A DNA stretch of 40,757 nt from Bacteroidota bacterium (GTDB lineage: Bacteria; Bacteroidota; Bacteroidia; Bacteroidales; CG2-30-32-10). This document shows, one piece after another, positions 18,759-27,412 of this stretch. A program made the translations under genes and the position numbers. The notes beneath the pieces were generated by a model. That model was not told the origin of the DNA. It made no database searches and saw nothing but the letters and a program-made list of their open reading frames with translations. How positions within the stretch are numbered: the first letter of the stretch is position 1; every line of letters starts with the position of its first letter. The stretch covers positions 1 to 40,757 of the forward strand of contig JACAAW010000013.1 in NCBI GenBank assembly GCA_013377115.1, written 5' to 3'.

Positions 18759-20006
18759 ATGCCTTTTAAATCATTAAACATTATTGAACCTATTCTTAGA
18801 TCATTAGAACAAGAGGGTTACAAAACACCAACACCAATTCAAAAAGAAGCTATTCCAATAGTATTAAGAGGTTCCGACCTTTTAGGTTGCGCTCAAACAG
18901 GAACCGGTAAAACCGCAGCGTTTACAATTCCAATTTTACAATTATTATCTGCAAACAAAATATACGACAGAAAAAGAAAAATCAGAAGTTTGATAGTTAC
19001 TCCTACCAGAGAACTAGCAATCCAAATTAACGAAAGTATTCAAGCTTACGGAAGATACACAGGATTAAACAGTACCGTTGTTTTCGGCGGAGTAAATCAA
19101 AACCCACAAACTGCAATTTTGCAAAAGGGAGTCGATATTTTAGTAGCTACTCCTGGAAGATTATTAGATTTAATGAATCAAGGATTTATTTCATTAAGTG
19201 ATATTGAAATTTTTGTTCTTGATGAAGCTGACAGAATGCTTGACATGGGTTTTATCCATGATGTAAAAAGACTCATTGCAGTTCTACCACGAAAACGACA
19301 ATCACTTTTTTTCTCGGCTACAATGCCTCCTGAAATAGTAAAGCTGTCAAACACAATTTTAGACAGACCCACAAAAGTAGAAGTTACGCCTTCTGCATCA
19401 ACTGTTGATATTATTCAGCAATTTGTATTTTTTGTTGACAAGGGAAATAAAACGTCTTTATTAATGGAAGTATTGAAAGACGAAAAAATCAAAACAGCAT
19501 TGGTATTTACAAGAACCAAACATGGTGCTGATAAAGTTGTAAAAATACTTGTAAAGAATAAAATTACAGCCGAGGCAATTCATGGAAATAAAGCCCAAAA
19601 TGCTCGTCAGCGAGCATTAGCAAATTTCAAAGCACAAACCACCAGGATTTTAGTTGCTACCGATATTGCCGCAAGGGGTATTGATGTGGATGACATGGAA
19701 TTTGTAATCAATTTTGAATTGTCAAATATTCCCGAAACCTACGTGCATAGAATTGGCAGAACAGGCCGAGCTGGCGCAAAAGGAACTGCTTATTCATTTT
19801 GTGATGCTGAAGAAAAAGAATATTTGAGAGATATTGAAAAATTGATAGGCAAAAAAATCCCTGTGATTTCGGATCATCCATTTCCATTGATTGATCACAA
19901 CCCAATTAAGGAACCAAAGCAACAACGAAACTTTTCCCGAAAACCACAAACAAAACCAAAAGATTCAAATACTTCTGGAAATATCAATAGAAAAAAGTGG
20001 CGGTAA
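18759..20006 (+). CDS. DEAD/DEAH-box ATP-dependent RNA helicase (RhlE-like)
   Basis: 415 aa; TPIQ, AQTGTGKT, PTRELA, DEAD, SAT, HRIGRTGR motifs; basic C-terminal tail. Confidence 0.95.
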   Translation: MPFKSLNIIEPILRSLEQEGYKTPTPIQKEAIPIVLRGSDLLGCAQTGTGKTAAFTIPILQLLSANKIYDRKRKIRSLIVTPTRELAIQINESIQAYGRYTGLNSTVVFGGVNQNPQTAILQKGVDILVATPGRLLDLMNQGFISLSDIEIFVLDEADRMLDMGFIHDVKRLIAVLPRKRQSLFFSATMPPEIVKLSNTILDRPTKVEVTPSASTVDIIQQFVFFVDKGNKTSLLMEVLKDEKIKTALVFTRTKHGADKVVKILVKNKITAEAIHGNKAQNARQRALANFKAQTTRILVATDIAARGIDVDDMEFVINFELSNIPETYVHRIGRTGRAGAKGTAYSFCDAEEKEYLRDIEKLIGKKIPVISDHPFPLIDHNPIKEPKQQRNFSRKPQTKPKDSNTSGNINRKKWR

Positions 20007-20083
20007 TAAAGAATAAAAAATAAGAAATAGTTTCAATTTTAATTATTGCGTTCGTTGTATTCCTTAACAATAAAAGAAGCTGA

Positions 20084-20683
20084 TTATTGATTACTCAGAA
20101 TATTAATATCGATTATTCTTATTCCTTCATTTATTAATTCCCTCATCACTTTATCCTTGCTTTTTGGCGTTTCTCCAATAATAGCTCCAGGTATCGCATA
20201 CATATCATAACCTAAGTTTTTACCAGCAATTAATGATTTGTATACACATTGCTCAGCCATGAGACCAATAATAATTATTTCTTTAGCATTTTTTTCTTTA
20301 AGAAAGACATTCAGACCTTTACTGGTAAATGTATTGGATTCTTCTTTGGTAAAAATTTGATTGTTTACTATTTTCAGTCTCTTGTCAAAAACCATTGCAG
20401 CTGAATCGTGCGTAACAAAAACAAAAGGATAAGAAAGAGATAGATTTAGTAACTTATGAATACTCTTGATGTAAATTACATTATTTGGATTGGTTTTACT
20501 AATCACATAATTTACTGAATCAATTAATTTTTGTGCAGAACCTTCGGATAGTTTATTGTTTGCATAATATTCTTGAATATCAAGAACAATTAAAAGTTTA
20601 TCCTCAAGTGGTTCCTTTTTTTGAGAAAAGCAAGAAATATAAATTAAGCAAAAAATTGAAATCAAAACTCCGATTCTTTTCAT
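20084..20683 (-). CDS. Isochorismatase-like cysteine hydrolase with signal peptide (possibly lipoprotein)
   Basis: 199 aa; LLIVLDIQ (Asp), FTKEESNTF (Lys), GLMAEQCVYKS (Cys) triad order; N-terminus MKRIGVLISIFCLIYISCFSQ. Confidence 0.78.
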   Translation of the reverse strand: MKRIGVLISIFCLIYISCFSQKKEPLEDKLLIVLDIQEYYANNKLSEGSAQKLIDSVNYVISKTNPNNVIYIKSIHKLLNLSLSYPFVFVTHDSAAMVFDKRLKIVNNQIFTKEESNTFTSKGLNVFLKEKNAKEIIIIGLMAEQCVYKSLIAGKNLGYDMYAIPGAIIGETPKSKDKVMRELINEGIRIIDINILSNQ

Positions 20684-20723
20684 CTAGGTCAATAATTGAT
20701 TATTTAAATGAATTTTTTAATAA

Positions 20724-21191
20724 CTATTTGTTCATTTTCATAATTTCTTGATAATTGAACTCCCAAATTGCATTGAGAATTTTCCATTGATTATTTATTC
20801 TCGCTAATTGCAAGTAATCAATATATTCATTGCTTACACATTTTACATTTGCAATGTTTACCCCAATTTCGATTATTGTAATTTTCAAATCGCTTTTTAA
20901 AACCTTGTTCTCCTTTATTAAATTTGGATTTTTGCCAGTCCAATCTATCATTTCAGAATAAGAAGACATCACTAAATCAACACCTTTGCCATCTCTTGAG
21001 GCCAAAACTCCTCTTTTAGCTAAATCTGAATGAAGACTCATTTTTATTCTAGCAGTGTCACCACTATACCATCCTTCAATGTAATCGGCAACAGTTTCCC
21101 GAATAGCCAAACTGTCATTTTTTACTTTTTGAGCGTAGCTATTTATCTGACAGAAATAAATAATCAGAATGAGAAAGGATAGTTTGTTCAT
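20724..21191 (-). CDS. NTF2-like / putative lumazine-binding-type protein with signal peptide
   Basis: 155 aa; IRETVADYIEGWYSGDTARIKMSLHSDLAKRGV, typical of exported NTF2-like proteins. Confidence 0.75.
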   Translation of the reverse strand: MNKLSFLILIIYFCQINSYAQKVKNDSLAIRETVADYIEGWYSGDTARIKMSLHSDLAKRGVLASRDGKGVDLVMSSYSEMIDWTGKNPNLIKENKVLKSDLKITIIEIGVNIANVKCVSNEYIDYLQLARINNQWKILNAIWEFNYQEIMKMNK

Positions 21192-21234
21192 GATTTTATT
21201 TTTGATATTAAAGTATTTTCAAAATTGATTTTAA

Positions 21235-23643
21235 TTATTCATATCGTAAATTATCAATTGGATTTTGTTTAGCTGCATTCAAGACCAATATACTTATTGT
21301 AATTCCAGTTAAAAACAAAGCAATAAACAATGGGAAAATAAATAAGCCAATACTTAAATCAATTCGGTTTGCAAATGAATTGAGCCAAATATTTAAAAAA
21401 TAATAGGATATTGGAATGGCGATAATAAAAGAGATTACAATTAACAATAAAAATTCCTTTGCAATTAAAAATAGTAAACCCGAAACATTTGCTCCTAGCA
21501 CTTTTCTCACGCTGATTTCTTTTGTTCTTTGGGTTATCATAAATGAAGCCAATCCGAGGATACCTAAACAAGTAATAAAAATTGCAAGAAAGGAAAAAAT
21601 ACCAAAAATAGTCCCAAACTGCTCATCAGATTTGTATTGTTGATTATAGTATTCATCAACAAAGAAGTAATCGAATGGATTTCCAGGAAAATATTCATTA
21701 TATAAACTTTGAACTGTTGCAATTGTCGTTTCTATGTTTTGTGAATTCAATTTCAATGCAAAGAAGCCACGCGATCCTCTGCCCTTCGTCATCAATCTAT
21801 AAATATGAGGTTCGAAATCTTGTTTTAATGATTGTTGATGATAGTTTTTCATAACACCAACAATTGTAAATATTTCTTCCCAATAGCTTACTTTTTGACC
21901 AATAGCTGATTCAGAATCTTTAAATCCCATCCATTTAACTGCTGTTTCATTTAAAATTAATGAAGCGGTGTCAGTCTTAAAATCTCTTGAAAAATTTCTA
22001 CCAGAAACAAATTTCACATCAAATACATTTGCGAAATCATAATCAATTCCAACAATCTGATAGTTTTTATTTTCAGCAGAACCAACACGATGAATTCCAC
22101 CTGCATCCCATAGGATTTGTCTTCCTGGAACTTCAGTCAATACACAAAACTTGTCCACTTTGGTTTTGCTCAAAATTTCATTTTTAAAAGTCTGAATTTT
22201 ATTTCCAAACATGGAATCTTTTATTCTTGGAGTTCTTATGGCAATCACTTTGTCAATTGAAATTCCAAGATTTTGCTTTTTCATAAATGAAATTTGCCGA
22301 AAAACAGTAATAGTCGCTGTAATTAATACAAGCGACATAATAAACTGAAAAACAACCAGAGCTTTTCGTAAACTTATTCCTTTGGTTGAATTTCCTAATT
22401 TTCCTTTTAAAACAGCAATCGGTTTATATGATGACATCACTAAAATTGGATAAAATCCAGATAAGATAATTCCAGCAAAAAGCATTATTGAAATGGTTTG
22501 CCAAAACCACAAATGACTCCATGAAAAATATGTTGGTGATGTTCCGGTCAAATCACAAAAAACTGGAAGAAGCAATTCAAATAATAAAACAGAAAAAAGA
22601 ACGGCAATTAAATTAATAACGATTGTCTCCAATAAAAACTGAAACATTAATTGAGAACGGTTCGCTCCTACTACTTTTCTTAAACCAACTTCCTTTGCCC
22701 TAGTAAGTGATCTGGCTGTTGATAAATTGATATAATTTACCCATGCAATTATGATAATAAACAAGGCAATAATAAAAAGGATATTAACGGTTTTTTTATC
22801 ACTATTCACTTCGAATTCTTGCATAAAATGGGAATTTAAATGAATATCATTCATGGCCTGAACTTTTAAATCCATTCTTAAATTGAGAGGCTTTAATTCA
22901 GGATTAATCTCTTTGTCCATTATTGCGGCTAATTTCTTTTCAAAAGCATATGGATCAGCTCCTGATTTGAATAAAATATAAGTAAACCAACCAGTATCGC
23001 CCCATGATTGCTCAACTTCGGGTCCAAAATTCTTTAGTAAGTTTTTATAAGACAGAAGAATATCAAATTTAATATGAGAATTGAGCGGAATATCTTCAAA
23101 AATGCCTGTTACTTTGTATTCAACTTTATTGTCCATTTTGAAAGTTTTCCCCATTGGATTTTCGGTCCCAAAATATTTTTTGGCAATGCTTTGTGAAATA
23201 AACGCGCTATTTATTTCATTAATTCCTGAATTAGGATTACCAGAAACAAATTTAAATCTCAGTATTTGTAAGAATTCTGATTCTGCAAAGAACATTTTTT
23301 CTTCAATAAATTTCTTTTCCCCATTTGTTATTGTTCCTGTTGCCCGAAATATTCTTGCAACCTTTTCAACTTCTGGAAATTGATTTCTTATTCTTAAGCC
23401 AGCAGGAGGACAGCATGAAGCAAATTTTACTGCATCACCTTTTTGATCAGTCCTTTCATAGCGTAAACGATAAACTTGTTGATTGTTTTTATGAAATTTA
23501 TCATAACTTTTTTCAAAATTCACATAAAATAAAATGAGCAAACAGGCAGTCATACCAATGGTTAGTCCCAAAATATTTATTATCGAAAAGAGCTTATGTT
23601 TAATGAGGTTTCGGATAATTACCTTAAAATAATTTTTGTACAT
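21235..23643 (-). CDS. ABC transporter permease (FtsX/MacB type)
   Basis: 802 aa; two FtsX domains separated by MacB_PCD-like periplasmic regions; RAKEVGLRKVVGANR and RTKEISVRKVLGANV. Confidence 0.93.
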   Translation of the reverse strand: MYKNYFKVIIRNLIKHKLFSIINILGLTIGMTACLLILFYVNFEKSYDKFHKNNQQVYRLRYERTDQKGDAVKFASCCPPAGLRIRNQFPEVEKVARIFRATGTITNGEKKFIEEKMFFAESEFLQILRFKFVSGNPNSGINEINSAFISQSIAKKYFGTENPMGKTFKMDNKVEYKVTGIFEDIPLNSHIKFDILLSYKNLLKNFGPEVEQSWGDTGWFTYILFKSGADPYAFEKKLAAIMDKEINPELKPLNLRMDLKVQAMNDIHLNSHFMQEFEVNSDKKTVNILFIIALFIIIIAWVNYINLSTARSLTRAKEVGLRKVVGANRSQLMFQFLLETIVINLIAVLFSVLLFELLLPVFCDLTGTSPTYFSWSHLWFWQTISIMLFAGIILSGFYPILVMSSYKPIAVLKGKLGNSTKGISLRKALVVFQFIMSLVLITATITVFRQISFMKKQNLGISIDKVIAIRTPRIKDSMFGNKIQTFKNEILSKTKVDKFCVLTEVPGRQILWDAGGIHRVGSAENKNYQIVGIDYDFANVFDVKFVSGRNFSRDFKTDTASLILNETAVKWMGFKDSESAIGQKVSYWEEIFTIVGVMKNYHQQSLKQDFEPHIYRLMTKGRGSRGFFALKLNSQNIETTIATVQSLYNEYFPGNPFDYFFVDEYYNQQYKSDEQFGTIFGIFSFLAIFITCLGILGLASFMITQRTKEISVRKVLGANVSGLLFLIAKEFLLLIVISFIIAIPISYYFLNIWLNSFANRIDLSIGLFIFPLFIALFLTGITISILVLNAAKQNPIDNLRYE

Positions 23644-23668
23644 AAAAAGAGTTTTAAAATGTATAATT

Positions 23669-24346
23669 TTAAGCTTTTATAGTTTCAATTAATATTTGTC
23701 CGTCCAATAATTGAATTATTCTTTTACTGTATTCTGCATCCCTTTGCGAATGGGTAACAATAATCACTGTGGTCCCCTTTTTATTTAGGTCACACAATAA
23801 ATTCATAACTTCTTCACCATTTGTTGAGTCAAGATTTCCTGTTGGCTCATCGGCAAGAATTATTGAAGGATTTGTAACAATAGCTCTTGATACGGCAACT
23901 CTTTGTTGTTGGCCTCCAGAAAGTTGAATCGGAAAATGTTTCTTTCTGTGAAAAATATTCATCTGATCCAAAACTTCTTCAACCCTTCTCTTTCTTTCTT
24001 TGGCGGAAATACCAAGATAAATTAAGGGAAGTTCAACATTTTCAAACACATTTAATTCCTCAATTAAATTAAAACTCTGAAAAACAAAACCAATATTTTG
24101 TTTCCTCAAGGATGATTTTTGTCTTTCATTAAATTTCGAGATTTCCTGTCCTAAAAAATAATATTCACCCATTGTCGGATTGTCTAAAAGCCCAAGAATG
24201 TTTAACAAAGTTGATTTCCCACATCCTGAAGGTCCCATTATAGCAACGAATTCCCCCTTTTTGATTTCAAATTCAATCTGATTTAAAGCGGTAGTTTCTA
24301 CTTCTTCGGTTCTAAATATTTTTGACAGGTTAATTAGCTTAATCAT
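23669..24346 (-). CDS. ABC transporter ATP-binding protein (LolD/MacB type)
   Basis: Walker [10 protein letters not shown], signature [10 protein letters not shown], Walker [14 protein letters not shown]. Start moved to [11 protein letters not shown] (24346) because the sigma54 element at 24377-24392 lies inside the track's N-terminal extension. Confidence 0.94.
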   Translation of the reverse strand: MIKLINLSKIFRTEEVETTALNQIEFEIKKGEFVAIMGPSGCGKSTLLNILGLLDNPTMGEYYFLGQEISKFNERQKSSLRKQNIGFVFQSFNLIEELNVFENVELPLIYLGISAKERKRRVEEVLDQMNIFHRKKHFPIQLSGGQQQRVAVSRAIVTNPSIILADEPTGNLDSTNGEEVMNLLCDLNKKGTTVIIVTHSQRDAEYSKRIIQLLDGQILIETIKA

Positions 24347-24376
24347 ATTATTAGTTTTTAAAAGTGGTAATGAGTT

Positions 24377-24392
24377 TTCAATGAATGTGCCA
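24377..24392 (-). promoter_or_regulatory. Sigma54 (RpoN) promoter for ABC transporter genes
   Basis: Minus strand TGGCAC-ATTCA-TTGAA against consensus TGGCAC-N5-TTGCW; 30 nt before ATG. Confidence 0.75.
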
Positions 24393-24455
24393 AAACAATA
24401 AGTCCAATAGAAATAGGCATTTCCTGAAACTATTTGAATTTTAAACAATAAAAAC

Positions 24456-24472
24456 TGTAAAATATTTTTACA
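24456..24472. promoter_or_regulatory. Palindromic putative enhancer (UAS) for the sigma54 response regulator
   Basis: TGTAAAA-TAT-TTTTACA perfect 7-3-7 palindrome exactly 63 nt from the TGGCA element. Confidence 0.65.
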
Positions 24473-24494
24473 CTTATGTAAATTCTAAAAGAAG

Positions 24495-25853
24495 TTAATT
24501 TCTAAATTTCAAGATAAATGAAGTCCCTGTATTTAAGGATTCTTTTAATGAAATTGTTCCATTATGCATTAACATTATTTGACGTGAAAGACTTAATCCA
24601 ATGCCAGAACCCTTTTCTTTAGTGGTAAAAAATGGAATAAATATATTTTCTACAACTTCCTCAGGAATTCCACTTCCGTTATCATTTATTTCGAAAAAAG
24701 TATTTCCATTTAATGAATAAGACAATATTTCGATTTCTGGATCAATAGTATTTTTTGTTGCCTCCACTGCATTTTGGATTAAATTGATTAAAACCTGTTC
24801 TAAAAGCTTACTATCAGCCCTTATGACAAGGTCATCAGCTGCTTCAATTCTTGTTTTAATATTATTTTCAGAAAAAACATTTTCAAAAAGATGATTGGTT
24901 TTTTCCAAAAAGTCTTTCGCATTAATTTGCCTGAATTCAGGTCTTGGCAATAATGTTAAGCTTCGATATTTTTCAACAAAATGCATCAATCCATTTCCTC
25001 TTTCTTCGATAATCTCAAGGCCTTTTATCACTTTCTCTATTACTGCGGAATCCAGATTTTCAGGGGATACAATTTCAACACCTTCATTTTTCTTAAAAAT
25101 TCGAATCAAACTATTGGTAAGTGAAGTTATTGGTGAAATTGAATTTACAATCTCATGAGTTAAAACACGAATTAGTTTTTGCCAGGATTCAATTTCATTT
25201 TGCTCCAATTCACTTTTAATATTTTGAAATGAAACTAATGACAAATTGGTGTTATTAGTTTTAAAGGTCGTAAGTTTTGCAAGTAATTGTTTCTGTTCCC
25301 CATTTATTAATACAGTAAATATTTTGGGTTCAGAAGGCTTCATTTCAAGCAATTCATCACTGAAATCGGTTTTACAATAATTCAATTTTTCAATATGTTT
25401 TGCAATACCCAGGTTGAATATTTTTTTTGCAGTTTCATTAAAAAGTTCAATATTCCCTTCATTATCGAAAGACATCAACCCCACTCCAATATGATTGACA
25501 ATGGTTTCAAAATATTTATTTTGAATTTCATAATCGGTTTTCGCCTTTTTTAGTTTTTGATTAATCAAATCGAAACTTTGATTTAATGATTTAAATTCAT
25601 CTTTTTTCCAAGATTTCGAATAAATACTGGTATGATCTCCTGCTATTTGGAAATTGAAAAAATTCTCCAATATCCGATTTACTTTATTGATGTAATTTAT
25701 TAATGAAAATATTTGAAACAAAAACAAAATACCAGCAATGATAACTAAAGCAGTGTTTAATGAATTAGCCAAAGCATAGAAGAAAAAACCAGAAAGAGCT
25801 GAAAGGATAATAATTTTAAAAATGATTACCACATAGAATTTTTTATATGCCAT
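24495..25853 (-). CDS. Sensor histidine kinase (2 TM with short loop, PAS, HisKA, HATPase_c)
   Basis: 452 aa; LTHEIVNSISPITSLTNSL H-box, LIQNAVEAT N-box, DNGSGIP, GSGIGLSLSRQI; overlaps RR gene by 11 bp. Confidence 0.92.
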   Translation of the reverse strand: MAYKKFYVVIIFKIIILSALSGFFFYALANSLNTALVIIAGILFLFQIFSLINYINKVNRILENFFNFQIAGDHTSIYSKSWKKDEFKSLNQSFDLINQKLKKAKTDYEIQNKYFETIVNHIGVGLMSFDNEGNIELFNETAKKIFNLGIAKHIEKLNYCKTDFSDELLEMKPSEPKIFTVLINGEQKQLLAKLTTFKTNNTNLSLVSFQNIKSELEQNEIESWQKLIRVLTHEIVNSISPITSLTNSLIRIFKKNEGVEIVSPENLDSAVIEKVIKGLEIIEERGNGLMHFVEKYRSLTLLPRPEFRQINAKDFLEKTNHLFENVFSENNIKTRIEAADDLVIRADSKLLEQVLINLIQNAVEATKNTIDPEIEILSYSLNGNTFFEINDNGSGIPEEVVENIFIPFFTTKEKGSGIGLSLSRQIMLMHNGTISLKESLNTGTSFILKFRN

Positions 25854-27216
25854 ATTTTTTCATTTTATTGTAAATAGTTTGCCTTGAAATACCTAGTTCT
25901 TTTGCTGCTTCTGAAAGATTACTATGATTTTTGTTTAAAGCCGAAACAATTGCATCCTTTTCAATATCATCAATAGTTTTTGTTTTAATATTTAGCTTTG
26001 AACTGGATTGATGACTTTTTCTTAATTGCAAATCTTCAGAAATAATGGTATTATTTTCGCATAAGATAACTGCTTTTTCAATTGTATGTTCCAGTTCTCT
26101 GATATTGCCAGGCCATGAATAATCTTTAAGATTTTTCAAAGCTTCAGCGGAAAACTTTTGAACTTTGCTATTGTATTTTGCTGTAAATTTCCTCAAAAAA
26201 TTATTTGCCAAAATTTCGATATCATTTCCTCTTTCTCTGAGAGGAGGCAAATCAATTTGAATGGTATTAATCCTAAATAAAAGATCTTCTCTAAAACTAC
26301 CCTCATCTACCATTTTTTCCAGATTTTTATTAGTTGCTGCAATTAACCAAATATCTATCGGAATACTTTTATTTGAACCCACAGGAGTTATTTTTCTTTC
26401 CTGCAAGGCAGTGAGGATTTTTGCTTGCATCGCCAAAGACAAATTTCCGATTTCATCAAGAAACAAAGTTCCTCCAGAAGCTGATTCAAATCTACCAATT
26501 CTATCTTGTCGTGCATCCGTAAATGAACCTTTTTTATGACCAAACAATTCACTCTCAAATAAGCTTTCACTTAATGAAGCCATATCTACTGTGATCATTG
26601 CCTCTTTTGACCTTGAAGATCGTTTGTGAATTTCTCTTGCAATCATTCCTTTACCAGTTCCATTTTCCCCAGTGATTAAAATACTTGCATCTGTTTTGGA
26701 AACTTTATCAACGATAGAAACAATTTTCTTCATTGCATCGCAATCACTTATCATATCAGGAAAATGACGATCTAATTCAGTTGTAAGATGGTGTTCTCTA
26801 CTTTTTAGCTTTTTGATTTCCAGGTTTGACTCACGCAGTTTCAATCCAGACTTAAGTGTTGCCAATAGTTTATCATTATCCCATGGTTTTAGAATAAAGT
26901 CAATGGCGCCTTCTTTTATAGCTTTTACAGCTAATTCTACATCTCCATAGGCAGTAATTAAAATGACCACAATTGAAGGGTCAATTTTCAGAATTTCTTT
27001 TAACCAATATAAACCTTCATTACCAGAATTTACGCCAGCAGAAAAATTCATATCTAATAAAACAATATCATAATTTCCTGCTTTTAAAGTTGAGTGAATT
27101 TGGTTTGGTGTTTTTAAAGTAGAAACCTGATTGAATTCATCTTCCAGAAAGAATTTGAATGCCTCAATAATTTCCTTATTATCATCAATAATTAAAATAT
27201 TACCCTTTTTATTCAT
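25843..27216 (-). CDS. Sigma54-dependent transcriptional response regulator (REC-AAA+-Fis HTH)
   Basis: 457 aa; REC (IDDNKEI...LLDMNF...KPWD), Walker A GENGTGKG, GSFTDA L1-loop, GGTLFLDEIGNL, C-terminal AAKELGISRQTIYNKMKKYGI. Confidence 0.94.
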   Translation of the reverse strand: MNKKGNILIIDDNKEIIEAFKFFLEDEFNQVSTLKTPNQIHSTLKAGNYDIVLLDMNFSAGVNSGNEGLYWLKEILKIDPSIVVILITAYGDVELAVKAIKEGAIDFILKPWDNDKLLATLKSGLKLRESNLEIKKLKSREHHLTTELDRHFPDMISDCDAMKKIVSIVDKVSKTDASILITGENGTGKGMIAREIHKRSSRSKEAMITVDMASLSESLFESELFGHKKGSFTDARQDRIGRFESASGGTLFLDEIGNLSLAMQAKILTALQERKITPVGSNKSIPIDIWLIAATNKNLEKMVDEGSFREDLLFRINTIQIDLPPLRERGNDIEILANNFLRKFTAKYNSKVQKFSAEALKNLKDYSWPGNIRELEHTIEKAVILCENNTIISEDLQLRKSHQSSSKLNIKTKTIDDIEKDAIVSALNKNHSNLSEAAKELGISRQTIYNKMKKYGI

Positions 27217-27253
27217 AAAACAAATTTTTAGAATAATGAAAAACTAAACGATG

Positions 27254-27285
27254 CAAATGTATAACATTTAAAAAAACACTGTCAA
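27254..27285 (-). promoter_or_regulatory. Putative housekeeping promoter TTG-N21-TACATTTG for RR-HK operon
   Basis: Plus-strand CAAATGTA 27254-27261 and CAA 27283-27285; spacer 2 nt longer than the usual 19. Confidence 0.4.
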
Positions 27286-27296
27286 AATTATTTACA
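27280..27296. promoter_or_regulatory. Second putative enhancer (UAS), near-palindrome
   Basis: TGTCAAAATTATTTACA (TGT-N11-ACA); 18/22 ungapped identity with the 24456-24472 region (ACTGT.AAA..T.TTTACACTT), again exactly 63 nt from TGGCA. Confidence 0.55.
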
Positions 27297-27359
27297 CTTT
27301 TCTTTTAAAAAAAATCAAAAAAACACTCAAATCTCTTTATTCACAAGCATTTTACATTT

Positions 27360-27375
27360 TGGCATTATGGTTGTT
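27360..27375 (+). promoter_or_regulatory. Sigma54 (RpoN) promoter for HlyD-family adaptor gene
   Basis: TGGCAT-TATGG-TTGTT against consensus TGGCAC-N5-TTGCW; 37 nt before ATG. Confidence 0.72.
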
Positions 27376-27412
27376 TTTAATGTTCCGATTTTAAATATAT
27401 TTTGAGCAATAA

